Below are positions 27,476-36,463 of a DNA stretch of 64,000 nucleotides, one piece after another. Numbering within the stretch: position 1 is the stretch's first letter; each line of letters starts with the position of its first letter. A program made the position numbers and the translations under genes. Origin of the DNA: Bacteroidales bacterium UBA4179 (GTDB taxonomy: Bacteria; Bacteroidota; Bacteroidia; Bacteroidales; Dysgonomonadaceae); contig DFUT01000030.1 in the NCBI GenBank assembly GCA_002381125.1, forward strand, positions 1-64,000. Reading direction: 5' to 3'. The notes under the pieces are model-generated. The model made no database searches. It saw only the letters and a program-made list of their open reading frames with translations, and was not told the origin of the DNA.

Positions 27476-28369
27476 ATGAATATCAGAAAATTAATCAATA
27501 CGATAGGAGTGGTTTTGCTTACTATTCCTCTTTCTGTTTCGGCAATTCAATTGTCCTCTTTCAGCAAAAATCCGTCAAGCAACAATTCATTGACAAAACA
27601 GAGGGAGATCCCACCAACATCGGGAACAGACAAAATTGTAAAAGAACCCGATATCGATCCCATGTTTACCGGAGGAACAGCCGCAATGCACAAATTCATA
27701 ACATCTACCTTAAATTACCCAAAAGAGGCTATTGAAAAGAATATCGAAGGATTAGTCGTTTATACGTTTGTGGTTGAAAAAGACGGAACACTTTCAAACT
27801 TTAATCTTATTCATCGAGCCGATCCGTTGCTCGATGCCGAAGCTCTGCGCATTCTGAAAGCTATGCCGCCTTGGAGACCTGCCAAATATAAAGGCGAAGC
27901 AGTACGGGCAGAAACATATGTTCCCATGTACTTTAAAATAAATAAAAACAGACGTACCGCTAAAACGAACTCGCAAGGCAGTTCAACTGCAAAAACCGAC
28001 CTCAACATAATAGCAAATGAAGAAATTTTTTCTATTGTGGATCAAATGCCTCAATACCCTGGAGGTGAAAAAAAACTAACCGAATTTTTATCGAACAGAA
28101 TCATTTATCCTTCTCAGGCACTTCAAAACGGCATTGAAGGACGCATTCTGTGTTCATTTATTGTGGCAAAAGACGGCACTGTTTCCAATATAGAAGTTTT
28201 GCAAAGCCCCGATCCCGAGCTCAGCGATGAAGCTGTACGGGTGCTCAGTATGATGCCGAAATGGAATCCGGGAATAAACAACGGAGAAAAAGTAAACGTA
28301 AAATGTGTTCTTCCTATCGATTTCAAAATAAACGAAACACCCATTCCTCCAACGACGACAAACAATTGA
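27476..28369 (+). CDS. TonB-family protein with two TonB C-terminal domains
   Basis: The 297-residue protein has an N-terminal hydrophobic signal (TIGVVLLTIPLSVSA) and two tandem TonB C-terminal domains. Each carries the family pattern: first YPKEAIEKNIEGLVVYTFVV with ALRILKAMPPWRPA, then YPSQALQNGIEGRILCSFIV with AVRVLSMMPKWNPG. The signal may be cleaved, so the protein may be periplasmic rather than a classical energy transducer. A strong terminator follows. Its relation to the SusC receptor in the window is only possible, not shown. Confidence 0.85.
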   Translation: MNIRKLINTIGVVLLTIPLSVSAIQLSSFSKNPSSNNSLTKQREIPPTSGTDKIVKEPDIDPMFTGGTAAMHKFITSTLNYPKEAIEKNIEGLVVYTFVVEKDGTLSNFNLIHRADPLLDAEALRILKAMPPWRPAKYKGEAVRAETYVPMYFKINKNRRTAKTNSQGSSTAKTDLNIIANEEIFSIVDQMPQYPGGEKKLTEFLSNRIIYPSQALQNGIEGRILCSFIVAKDGTVSNIEVLQSPDPELSDEAVRVLSMMPKWNPGINNGEKVNVKCVLPIDFKINETPIPPTTTNN

Positions 28370-28413
28370 TTGCCCCAACCATATCCAATACATCCGACAT
28401 ATCCGACATATTC

Positions 28414-28450
28414 AATATCGCGAAAAGTTTTTCATTCGCGATATTTTTTT
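28414..28450 (+). terminator. Intrinsic terminator after the TonB-like gene
   Basis: AATATCGCGAA (28414-28424) pairs perfectly with TTCGCGATATT (28435-28445), followed by more T to 28450. It separates convergent genes. Confidence 0.9.
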
Positions 28451-28477
28451 GTACCGCCAGAAACAAAAAAAAATTGC

Positions 28478-29092
28478 TTATTCCAGTGTTAAGTCAATTT
28501 CACGCATGCCTGCATAGGTATTGATAAACAAACGAAAAGGAACAGGATCCGAACTTCCCGGATAACGCAAACCTTTTATTGAAAATGAAACATAAAACGT
28601 CTGTGGGTAGCCCGGAGTATCATTATTTCGGGAATGACTGAAATACAATTCTTTCGGAGTCGAAGATGGGTCCATTATAAAGAGTCCGATAAGATGCTGC
28701 ACGCTGTGATATTCCGTCTCGAAAATCATATTGAGGTAATCGCCACCCACCCATACGCTCTGTATTTTTACCGGATCTTTTGAAGGTTGTTGAAAAAAAT
28801 CCGGCAGTTGAATGGCGCCCGTAAAAATATTCGCCACATCGTTTACTTTTACGGTATCGCCCCGTAGCGGGGTATAATTGAGAATTACACGCTGCCCACT
28901 TTCACCTGAATAATTTAATCCTTTGGGGATGAGGATTCGTTGGTTATCGAGCTGAAAAAAAATGCGCCGATTGGAGACAAACACCGTAGCAAAATCGACT
29001 AAAAAATTATCGATACGTTCGTCTTCTTTCTCACAACCAACGGCAAGAAAAAAACCGATTATCAACGTCGCAATAAATAGTTTTCTTTTCAT
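28478..29092 (-). CDS. NigD-like lipoprotein
   Basis: The protein of about 204 residues begins MKRKLFIATLIIGFFLAVGC, a lipoprotein signal with its Cys at residue 20. The middle has the NigD-like OB-type pattern: FFQLDNQRILIPKG and GQRVILNYTPLRGD followed by VKVNDVANI. NigD-like proteins are widespread Bacteroidota lipoproteins of mostly unknown role; the name comes from a bacteriocin locus in Prevotella. The frame extends upstream to 29197 into the acyltransferase gene; ATG 29092 fits the signal peptide. It ends the PASTA-rluD-ddl-acyltransferase run. Confidence 0.8.
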   Translation of the reverse strand: MKRKLFIATLIIGFFLAVGCEKEDERIDNFLVDFATVFVSNRRIFFQLDNQRILIPKGLNYSGESGQRVILNYTPLRGDTVKVNDVANIFTGAIQLPDFFQQPSKDPVKIQSVWVGGDYLNMIFETEYHSVQHLIGLFIMDPSSTPKELYFSHSRNNDTPGYPQTFYVSFSIKGLRYPGSSDPVPFRLFINTYAGMREIDLTLE

Positions 29093-29115
29093 TTCATTTC
29101 TTTTCCTAAAAAGAA

Positions 29116-30279
29116 TTACGAAGTTGGCTGAACCATCAGAAAGTTTTTTACGGGATTGCCATACATCTCGACAATTTTCTCGCGCAAAAAATTCCAATCT
29201 TTATGCTTAAGTTGAATTTTATCGAGCTGTTTGGCCACGTATGCTTCAAAAGCCTCTTTGTCTTCCAACGTATATTCCGATTGAAACCTAGTGGAGTTGG
29301 TCATCGTATCGTAAGCCACATAGTTGAAAGGGAAAAGGATATAGTTTTTATAAATTTCCGCATCGATAATCCCTGCCACGGATTCCAGCAGGGACGATTT
29401 AGGCAATGAAGGATCCAGCTGATCGAGCTTCCGATTGATCCCTTCACCAAATTTAAAGTACACCCTACCCTTATATCCGTTAATTCCGGTCAACATATGC
29501 TCCAAATCATCGGCAGGAGTTTTTTTATGACGCGGATTATCGCGTTTCAATTGAAATTCTTTTGCTTTGAGAAAATCGCAAGGATCAAATTCATACGAAA
29601 TAGCAAGCGGAACAATGCGCAATGCTTTCAACATATCGATAGGACGAGAACTGTCTTTCAATGTCAACATCTTCAGTAGACTGACTTGCGTGCGATCGTT
29701 GGAATCTTTGGCCCGCCCTTCGCGCTGAGCAATCCAAATCGATTGATTCCGTTCGCCAATCGTGTAATGAATGTATTCCGACAAATGCCTTGATGTTTCA
29801 AGCATTTCACGCATAGGAACATTTCGTTTCACGATAAAACTTTTATTAAGCCGTACCAAATGAGTGATCCAGGGATATATAAGCAAATTGTCGCCAATGG
29901 CAACTTCGGTAGTATCCATTCCTTGCGAATAAAGAAGCATGTTCAGAAAAGCGGCATCCAACACAATATCGCGATGATTCGAAATGATCACATGGCTTAA
30001 ACCGTCGTTTATATTTTCCCAGTTGAGACCTTTCATTTCTGCGGTGGTTTTTTGGATAAGCCGTTTAATAACAGGATAAACCACTTTGCTCTGAAAATCG
30101 TTGACGGTCTTGCAACTTCTCATCAAAGAACACAATTGCTCCCAATTCATCGGCTTGATGACAGGTTCAACGGCTTTTCTGAATTTATCGTCGACAAGAA
30201 GTTTTTCGATAGTCTCGGGTACTTCGCTATCGTAAACCGGACGAATGTCGTCAAAAGAAGTAGATAAAACGGATTTCAT
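29116..30279 (-). CDS. PlsC-like acyltransferase
   Basis: The 387-residue protein has the acyltransferase signature NHRDIVLD (HX4D) near residue 100 and a later block AQREGRAKDSNDRTQ that fits the glycerolipid acyltransferase substrate motif. It is longer than standard PlsC. It probably transfers an acyl chain to a glycerophospholipid precursor or related membrane lipid. It sits nine bases after ddl and 23 before the NigD-like gene. Confidence 0.82.
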   Translation of the reverse strand: MKSVLSTSFDDIRPVYDSEVPETIEKLLVDDKFRKAVEPVIKPMNWEQLCSLMRSCKTVNDFQSKVVYPVIKRLIQKTTAEMKGLNWENINDGLSHVIISNHRDIVLDAAFLNMLLYSQGMDTTEVAIGDNLLIYPWITHLVRLNKSFIVKRNVPMREMLETSRHLSEYIHYTIGERNQSIWIAQREGRAKDSNDRTQVSLLKMLTLKDSSRPIDMLKALRIVPLAISYEFDPCDFLKAKEFQLKRDNPRHKKTPADDLEHMLTGINGYKGRVYFKFGEGINRKLDQLDPSLPKSSLLESVAGIIDAEIYKNYILFPFNYVAYDTMTNSTRFQSEYTLEDKEAFEAYVAKQLDKIQLKHKDWNFLREKIVEMYGNPVKNFLMVQPTS

Positions 30280-30288
30280 AGTTTTATT

Positions 30289-31275
30289 TCAAAAGGATTT
30301 AACTTTACTATATTCATATTCGATGATCTCGCTCAGCACATCGGTCATAGAAAGATTTGCAGCCGCTACCTGTTGGGGTATGAAACTGGTAGGCGTCATG
30401 CCGGGCGTAGTATTTATCTCCAACAAAACAGGGGTGTTGGCCGAAATAATATAATCGGCACGAATAATGCCTTTTGCTCCCACTAAATCGTAAATCAGAG
30501 ATGTTGTTTCCTTGATTTTTCTTGTCATTTGTTTCGAAATGCGTGCAGGGGTAATTTCTTCTACTTGCCCTTTATACTTGGCTGCATAATCAAAAAACTC
30601 GTTATGGCTAACCACCTCGGTAAGAGGCAAAACTTGCAGCCCTTGCCCGGTTTTATAGCAACCACACGTTACCTCGGTTCCCGCAATAAAACTTTCAACG
30701 ATAACTTCCGACGATTCATCGAAAGCATTGGCAACGGCTTTGTCCAGTTGCGAAAAATCCTTTACTTTCGTCGTCCCAAAACTCGACCCCCCTGCATTCG
30801 GTTTCACAAAAACAGGCAATCCCAAATGGGCAACGATTTCATCTGTATTGTAAACACTATTTTTCTTCAAAAGAACCGATTCGGGCACCTTAATGCCAAA
30901 ACTTTTCAAATAACGGTTGCAAACAAATTTATTAAAAGTCAACGCCGAGGACAATACTCCACTGTTTGAGTACGGGATGCCCAACATGTCGAAATAGCCC
31001 TGCAAAGTGCCATCTTCGCCCGGTGTGCCGTGAATGGTGATATAGGCAAAATCGAACTTTATTGCTTCACTATCGGCCATGAAGCCGAAATCGTTTTTAT
31101 CGATAGGATAGGTGTTGTTCTTATATGAAGCCGACCACGATTCATGATCGATTTTCACCGTATACACATTGTATTTTTCCTTATCGATAAAAGAATAAAT
31201 GCCGACAGCACTTTTTTCGGAAACTTCTTTTTCTGAAGAATAACCGCCCCATACGATGGCTATATTTTTTTTCAT
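30289..31275 (-). CDS. ddl: D-alanine--D-alanine ligase
   Basis: The 328-residue ATP-grasp enzyme makes the D-Ala-D-Ala dipeptide for peptidoglycan. It has IVWGGYSSEKEVSEKSA at the start, the HGTPGEDGTLQGYFD loop, the ATP-site segment LPVFVKPNAGGSSFGTTKV, and the C-terminal LLEINTTPGMTPTSFIPQ. It lies nine bases from each neighbour in a run with a PASTA protein and an RluD-like synthase, an arrangement usual in Bacteroidales. Confidence 0.96.
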   Translation of the reverse strand: MKKNIAIVWGGYSSEKEVSEKSAVGIYSFIDKEKYNVYTVKIDHESWSASYKNNTYPIDKNDFGFMADSEAIKFDFAYITIHGTPGEDGTLQGYFDMLGIPYSNSGVLSSALTFNKFVCNRYLKSFGIKVPESVLLKKNSVYNTDEIVAHLGLPVFVKPNAGGSSFGTTKVKDFSQLDKAVANAFDESSEVIVESFIAGTEVTCGCYKTGQGLQVLPLTEVVSHNEFFDYAAKYKGQVEEITPARISKQMTRKIKETTSLIYDLVGAKGIIRADYIISANTPVLLEINTTPGMTPTSFIPQQVAAANLSMTDVLSEIIEYEYSKVKSF

Positions 31276-31284
31276 ACCGGTTTA

Positions 31285-32364
31285 TTATTTCAATTGCCGT
31301 GCAAGAGTATAAATACGCCATTTTCGGATCACCTCCTGCATGTCGGCAGGCAATTCGCTTTCAAAAAATATTTCCTCACCTGTAGTGGGATGAACAAAAC
31401 CCAGTGTCTGTGCATGCAAACACTGACGACGGCATGCCGCAAAACAATTATAAATGAATTGTTTATATTTAACGGAACGCAAACCGTAGAGAATCTCGTC
31501 TCCCCCATAACGTCCGTCATTGAAAAGCGGGTGACCCATATGTTTCATATGAACACGAATCTGGTGCGTGCGCCCGGTTTCCAATTGACACTGAACAAGG
31601 GTTACATATTCAAATCGCTCCAATACTTTATAATGAGTAACAGCCGCTTTACCCATTTCTCCGTCCGGAAAAACACGCATGAGCATGCGATTCTTTGGGT
31701 CACGACCGATATTTCCCTCAATACGGCCCTCATCATCTTTCGGATCGCCCCATACTAAAGCTACGTATTGACGCGTAGTTGTTTTATTATAGAATTGCAA
31801 CGACAAATTGGTTTTTGCTTCCGGAGTTTTGGCAATAAGCAGCAAACCCGATGTATCTTTATCGATACGATGTACCATCCCTACACGAGGATCATCCAAA
31901 TGCATGCCTTGTTCGTAATTCAAATAATAAGCTACGGCATTCAGAAGTGTGCCGGTGTAATTTCCGTATCCCGGATGTACAACCATCCCGGCCGGTTTAT
32001 TTACTACCATCAGATCATTGTCTTCATAAACGATATTAAGGGGAATATCTTCCGGAACAATTTCTATTTCGTGACGAGGTTTGTCCATCACGATAGAAAT
32101 TACATCCATCGGTTTCACCTTGTAACTCGACTTTACCGGCACATTATTCACAAGGATACACCCGGCTTCGGCAGCTTGCTGGATGCGATTGCGGGAAACT
32201 CCTTCGATGCGATCCGATAAAAATTTATCGATTCGCAGCAGACTTTGACCTTTATCGGCTATGAATCGATAATGTTCGTATTGTTTACTCTCTTCCGATG
32301 CGACGATTTCATCATCGCCTTCTTCCCATAAATCGTTTATTTCATCGAAATCTTTTTTCAACAC
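31285..32364 (-). CDS. rluD: RluA/RluD-family pseudouridine synthase
   Basis: The 359-residue enzyme isomerises uridine in rRNA. An N-terminal S4 RNA-binding domain (LLRIDKFLSDRIEGVSRNRIQQAAEAG) is followed by the catalytic domain with the signature VHRIDKDTSGLLLIAKT containing the nucleophilic Asp. Domain order and length best fit RluD (23S rRNA helix 69), though paralogues are hard to separate. It lies 19 bases after the PASTA gene. Confidence 0.92.
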   Translation of the reverse strand: MLKKDFDEINDLWEEGDDEIVASEESKQYEHYRFIADKGQSLLRIDKFLSDRIEGVSRNRIQQAAEAGCILVNNVPVKSSYKVKPMDVISIVMDKPRHEIEIVPEDIPLNIVYEDNDLMVVNKPAGMVVHPGYGNYTGTLLNAVAYYLNYEQGMHLDDPRVGMVHRIDKDTSGLLLIAKTPEAKTNLSLQFYNKTTTRQYVALVWGDPKDDEGRIEGNIGRDPKNRMLMRVFPDGEMGKAAVTHYKVLERFEYVTLVQCQLETGRTHQIRVHMKHMGHPLFNDGRYGGDEILYGLRSVKYKQFIYNCFAACRRQCLHAQTLGFVHPTTGEEIFFESELPADMQEVIRKWRIYTLARQLK

Positions 32365-32383
32365 TATCTTCCTGAAAATTTAT

Positions 32384-33076
32384 TTAAAAAAATGATTCGT
32401 CTATCTTATTGTTATGTGGTTTTGAATCAGCACGACTTTCTCTCCCCGTACCATCCGGATCTCGACCGAAAACCGAATCGGTCGACAGGCTATTTTCATC
32501 GTCTATCCCGACAGAATCGGTTGGCTGCCCATTTCCTACAATCAATTTCAGGGGAGCTCCTACCGGAATTTTTTCATTAGGCCCCAACCTTCTTCCTCGA
32601 TACTCAACACCCATAACCAATCCGGCATATTCCGAAGGCACTTCTTCAATTGCCAATTGGGTAAAACCCATCGAAACCAAAAGTGCTTGCGCCTGACGCA
32701 AAGAATAATCCACCAATTCGGGCAACGACACCTCAGCGGGCGACTTTGCATAAATTGAAACATAAATGGCCCGCCCTTTCTTTACATTGCTATTGGCTTC
32801 GGGCACCTGTTCGATAATGGCACCGGGAACAGCATCTTTTTGATAAACGGAATCGATTATTTCGATGTGCAGCCCTTTCGATTTCAATATAGCATTGGCT
32901 TCTTCCACTTGCAAGCCGGCAAGTTTAGGTACTTTTACATTTTGATCGTGTCGGGTATAAACATTCAAAAAAAGAAGAGTCAATACGAGAAGAACAATCG
33001 CTGTGAGAATAATCATGAGAAGATTCTTCATAATGCTATTCCCAAAAATACTTTTTGTAGATCGTTTTGCATTCAT
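32384..33076 (-). CDS. PASTA-domain membrane protein
   Basis: The 230-residue protein has one membrane helix near residues 18-42 (LLMIILTAIVLLVLTLLFL) and then PASTA repeats: one at about 47-112 (VPKLAGLQVEEANAILKSKG) and one at about 115-185 (LPELVDYSLRQAQALLVSMG). The tail is hydrophilic and acidic. Unlike Firmicutes and Actinobacteria PASTA proteins it has no kinase or transpeptidase domain. A cell-wall sensing or binding role is inferred from the domain and the ddl neighbour. Confidence 0.88.
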   Translation of the reverse strand: MNAKRSTKSIFGNSIMKNLLMIILTAIVLLVLTLLFLNVYTRHDQNVKVPKLAGLQVEEANAILKSKGLHIEIIDSVYQKDAVPGAIIEQVPEANSNVKKGRAIYVSIYAKSPAEVSLPELVDYSLRQAQALLVSMGFTQLAIEEVPSEYAGLVMGVEYRGRRLGPNEKIPVGAPLKLIVGNGQPTDSVGIDDENSLSTDSVFGRDPDGTGRESRADSKPHNNKIDESFF

Positions 33077-33135
33077 AGGTATTGTGACAACATATTCTTA
33101 GTCTTAAACATCTTAGCCAGAATGATTTTATGCCG

Positions 33136-33143
33136 CAAAGGTA
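33136..33143 (-). promoter_or_regulatory. -7 box for the PASTA-rluD-ddl run
   Basis: CAAAGGTA reads TACCTTTG on the minus strand, about 60 bases before the PASTA gene start. The -33 box is not clear. Confidence 0.55.
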
Positions 33144-33203
33144 CTAAAAAAAAGCTCCAATCGAATATAAAAGATATTTTCGTTTGTTAACCCTTTTAAA
33201 AAC

Positions 33204-33239
33204 AAAAAAGCAGGAATACGGACCTCCATATTCTTGCTT
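33204..33239 (-). terminator. Intrinsic terminator after rpmH
   Basis: On the minus strand AAGCAAGAATATGGA pairs, with a few mismatches, with TCCGTATTCCTGCTT, followed by a T-run. It lies just after rpmH. Confidence 0.75.
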
Positions 33240-33259
33240 TCCCCAAAGAAAAAATATAA

Positions 33260-33406
33260 TTAAAATTCATCCGATACGGTCAGTTTGGCTCTGCCTTTTG
33301 CACGCCGTGCGGAAAGCACTTTCCTGCCGTTTTTTGTAGCCATTCTTGCACGAAAACCGTGTTTGTTTTTTTTCTTCCTTACAGAAGGTTGATATGTCCT
33401 TTTCAT
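33260..33406 (-). CDS. rpmH: 50S ribosomal protein L34
   Basis: A 48-residue basic protein is encoded on the minus strand, starting MKRTYQPSVRKKKNKHGF and ending AKLTVSDEF. This is the complete L34 of the large subunit; the RTYQPS and RKVLSARRAKGR blocks are invariant family features. It is monocistronic, with its own full promoter and terminator. The neighbours usually found with rpmH in other phyla (rnpA, dnaA) are absent here. Confidence 0.97.
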   Translation of the reverse strand: MKRTYQPSVRKKKNKHGFRARMATKNGRKVLSARRAKGRAKLTVSDEF

Positions 33407-33443
33407 TTTGTATGGTTTTTATTTTATTCCTATTAATGAGCCG

Positions 33444-33474
33444 CAAAATTAAAAATAATTTTCGAATTAATCAA
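33444..33474 (-). promoter_or_regulatory. Complete promoter for rpmH
   Basis: On the minus strand: TTG (33474-33472), 20-base spacer, TAATTTTG (33451-33444). Both boxes fit the Bacteroidota consensus; the leader is about 30 bases. Confidence 0.75.
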
Positions 33475-33490
33475 TTTTGAAGACCCCAAC

Positions 33491-34882
33491 CTACAATAAA
33501 TTGCTTGCCAATTCCGATAATTCGCTACGTTCGCCCTTTACCAAATTGACATGGGCAAAAATATGCTGCCCTTTCATTTTATCGATCATGTAGGCCAGTC
33601 CATTAGATTGGGAATCGAGATAGGGCGAATCGATTTGTTGAAGATCGCCTGTAAATACCATTTTTGTACCCTCTCCCGCACGAGTGATGATGGTTTTCAC
33701 CTCGTGAGGAGTCAGATTCTGCGCCTCGTCAATAATACAAAAAGTTTCGGAAAGGCTTCGCCCGCGAATGAAAGCCAATGCTTCGATTGCCAATTGACCC
33801 GATCGTTGCATTTCCTCGATAAGGCGCCATTCGGGACTGTTTGTTGGGAGGTGCGATCGGATGACATTAAGATTGTCGAATAGCGGCTGCATATAGGGGG
33901 CCACTTTTTGTTTCTCGTCTCCGGGTAAATATCCGAGATCTTTGTTTGACAACGAAATAATGGGACGAGCAAGAAGAATCTGGTTATAGAGTTTGTGCTG
34001 TTTCAATGCCGAAGCCAATGCAAGCAACGTCTTTCCGGTCCCTGCTTTTCCCGTAAGGGCAACCAGCTTTATTTGCGGATCATTCAACACTTCAAAAGCA
34101 AAAGTTTGTTCGACGTTGCGCGGCTGAATCCCGAAATTGCTTTCTTTTTCGATTTTCTTTATTTTTTGCGTAAAAGGATTGTATCGCACCAACACACTGT
34201 TCCGATTGCTTTTGAGAATAAAACATTGATTTGGATCAATTGCAGTGGGGAAGTCGAATTCGTCAAAATCGACTCCGGCAGGGTTGGCATAAATTCTATC
34301 GATAAGTTCGGGGTCGATTCCATCGAAAACCAATCCCCCTTGCTCAAAAATATCGATATTGGTAACTTTATCCGTAATATAGTCTTCGGCAAGCAATCCC
34401 AACGAACGCGCTTTCATACGCAAATTGATATCCTTCGAAACCAGGATAGTTTTCATGTGAGGATATTTTTCCGTAAGAGTCAAAAGAGTGGAAAGAATGC
34501 GATTATCCGGACTTCTTTCGGGAAAAGCTTCCAATATCTTAGGGTGATCCGGAACATTTACGATATACAGCTTCCCCCGCCCAACCCCCAATTCAGCTCC
34601 ATTGGTAAACAAATCATCATCGGTAATCAAGTCGAGTTCTCGAATAAAAGCACGAGCATTGAAATTGATCTGATCGTTTCCTTTCTTGAATTTATCCAAT
34701 TCTTCCAACACTACGAAAGGAATATAAATGTCGTTTTCTTCAAAATTATCCATGCATTTATAGTCGTGAAGAATAACGTTGGTATCGAAAATGAAATTTT
34801 TTTTCGTACTTGGACCTGTTTGTTTTGATTTTGCAGTCTCCGATTTTGTCTTTTTCGAAATAATCGTATCTATTCTTTCCAT
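33491..34882 (-). CDS. PIN-PhoH family ATPase
   Basis: The 463-residue protein has an N-terminal PIN-type nuclease domain (FIFDTNVILHDYKCMDNF, then PFVVLEELDKFK, with later acidic residues) and a C-terminal PhoH-like P-loop ATPase (VALTGKAGTGKTLLALASAL, then FCIIDEAQNLTPHEVKTII). The fusion is known as PhoH2 in other bacteria and has been linked to RNA unwinding and cleavage. It is transcribed away from hisS. No antitoxin-like small gene is seen upstream. Confidence 0.92.
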   Translation of the reverse strand: MERIDTIISKKTKSETAKSKQTGPSTKKNFIFDTNVILHDYKCMDNFEENDIYIPFVVLEELDKFKKGNDQINFNARAFIRELDLITDDDLFTNGAELGVGRGKLYIVNVPDHPKILEAFPERSPDNRILSTLLTLTEKYPHMKTILVSKDINLRMKARSLGLLAEDYITDKVTNIDIFEQGGLVFDGIDPELIDRIYANPAGVDFDEFDFPTAIDPNQCFILKSNRNSVLVRYNPFTQKIKKIEKESNFGIQPRNVEQTFAFEVLNDPQIKLVALTGKAGTGKTLLALASALKQHKLYNQILLARPIISLSNKDLGYLPGDEKQKVAPYMQPLFDNLNVIRSHLPTNSPEWRLIEEMQRSGQLAIEALAFIRGRSLSETFCIIDEAQNLTPHEVKTIITRAGEGTKMVFTGDLQQIDSPYLDSQSNGLAYMIDKMKGQHIFAHVNLVKGERSELSELASNLL

Positions 34883-35015
34883 ATTTGTCTGTGGTTAAAG
34901 TGTCTATTTTTTAAACAAAAAACGCCAATACTCTTGGAGAGTCTCTCTCTAAATCCTATTTTAGACGCTAAGATACAAACAAAAAATAGAATATTTTTGC
35001 AAGAGATGGGTATTT

Positions 35016-35044
35016 TTTGTTTTATCCATAATTCATTACCTTTG
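35016..35044 (+). promoter_or_regulatory. Promoter for hisS
   Basis: TTTG (35016-35019), a 17-base spacer and TACCTTTG (35037-35044). The -7 box is perfect; the spacing is two or three bases shorter than usual. Confidence 0.6.
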
Positions 35045-35072
35045 CACGTTAAAACATAAGGCGAAAGTAACG

Positions 35073-36449
35073 ATGCAAAAACCTTCCATTCCCAAAGGAA
35101 CGCGCGATTTCTCTCCCGAAGAGATGGCAAAGCGCAACTATATTTTCGACACCATTAAAACAGTCTTCCAATTGTTCGGCTTCCGTCAAATCGAAACGCC
35201 GGCTATGGAAAATCTATCCACACTCATGGGAAAATATGGTGAGGAGGGCGATAAACTGTTGTTTAAGATACTCAATTCCGGCGATTTTCTTTCTGCCCTA
35301 ACCCCGGAAGACCTTCAAGAAGGAAATTCAACAAAAACGGCAATCAAAATTGCCGAAAAAGGATTAAGATATGATCTTACCGTTCCCTTCGCTCGCTATG
35401 TAGTCATGCATCGACAGGAAATTACTTTTCCCTTCAAACGTTTCCAGATACAACCCGTATGGCGTGCCGACAGACCGCAAAAAGGGCGTTACCGCGAATT
35501 TTTTCAATGCGATGCCGATATTATCGGTTCCGATTCGTTGCTAAACGAAGTGGAGCTGCTTCAGATGATCGATGAAGTATTTAAACGGTTGAATATCCGT
35601 ATCGTCACAAAATTGAACAACCGGAAAATCCTCTCCGGTATTGCCGAAATTATTGGTGAAGCCGATAAAATAACGGATATTACGGCGACTATCGATAAAC
35701 TGGAAAAAATAGGGCTGGAAAACGTAAATGAAGAATTGCGTTCAAAAAATATCCATCAGAAAGCCATAGACAAACTGCAACCCATTATTTTGCTGCGTGG
35801 CAGCAATGAGGAAAAATTAGAAACACTGAAAAAAACACTGGCTGCTTCGAAAATCGGATTAAAAGGGATCGAAGAGATTGAATTTATTTTAAACAAAACG
35901 GCATTGTTGTCTCTTGAAAATCAAATTGAGCTCGACCTCACCCTTGCCCGTGGTCTGGATTATTATACGGGTACCATTATTGAGGTAAAAGCCATGGATG
36001 TAGAAATAGGGAGCATAAGCGGCGGTGGCAGATACGACAATCTAACCGGTATTTTCGGACTTCCGGATGTGTCGGGTGTAGGGATCTCATTTGGGGCCGA
36101 CCGCATCTACGATGTATTGAATCAACTCGACCTTTATCCCGAAAATCTAACCCAAGGAACCGATGTTCTGTTTGTCAATTTCGGAGAACAAGAAGAAAAC
36201 ATCATCCTCCCTCTTTTGACACTATTGCGAAGCAGAGGAATTTCTGCAGAAATTTATCCCGAACCGGCAAAATTAAAAAAACAACTCTCCTACGCCAACG
36301 TCAACAACATTCCTTTTGTTGCCCTTATAGGTGAAAACGAAATTTCCGAAGGAAAAATCACACTAAAAAACATGAAATCGGGAGAACAAAAAAAACTAAA
36401 CCGGGAAGAATTCATGAATGAATTATCGACAAAAAACCGGCAACAATAA
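35073..36449 (+). CDS. hisS: Histidyl-tRNA synthetase
   Basis: The 458-residue class II enzyme charges tRNA-His. Motifs are PKGTRDFSPEEMAKRNY at the start, LRYDLTVPFARYV, RYREFFQCDADIIG (motif 2), and the His-specific ARGLDYYTGTIIEV and SISGGGRYDNLTGIFG. The C-terminal anticodon-binding domain is complete. It leads a rightward set with an ABC-F gene 14 bases downstream. Confidence 0.97.
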   Translation: MQKPSIPKGTRDFSPEEMAKRNYIFDTIKTVFQLFGFRQIETPAMENLSTLMGKYGEEGDKLLFKILNSGDFLSALTPEDLQEGNSTKTAIKIAEKGLRYDLTVPFARYVVMHRQEITFPFKRFQIQPVWRADRPQKGRYREFFQCDADIIGSDSLLNEVELLQMIDEVFKRLNIRIVTKLNNRKILSGIAEIIGEADKITDITATIDKLEKIGLENVNEELRSKNIHQKAIDKLQPIILLRGSNEEKLETLKKTLAASKIGLKGIEEIEFILNKTALLSLENQIELDLTLARGLDYYTGTIIEVKAMDVEIGSISGGGRYDNLTGIFGLPDVSGVGISFGADRIYDVLNQLDLYPENLTQGTDVLFVNFGEQEENIILPLLTLLRSRGISAEIYPEPAKLKKQLSYANVNNIPFVALIGENEISEGKITLKNMKSGEQKKLNREEFMNELSTKNRQQ

Positions 36450-36463
36450 GTTCTTGCTTTGCT

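Noticed and set aside
33995..34828. 277-codon open frame on the plus strand
   Set aside because: Antisense to the PIN-PhoH gene; no recognisable motifs or start context.
33491..34882. Toxin-antitoxin pair based on the PIN domain
   Set aside because: The PIN domain is fused to a PhoH ATPase and no small antitoxin gene lies upstream.
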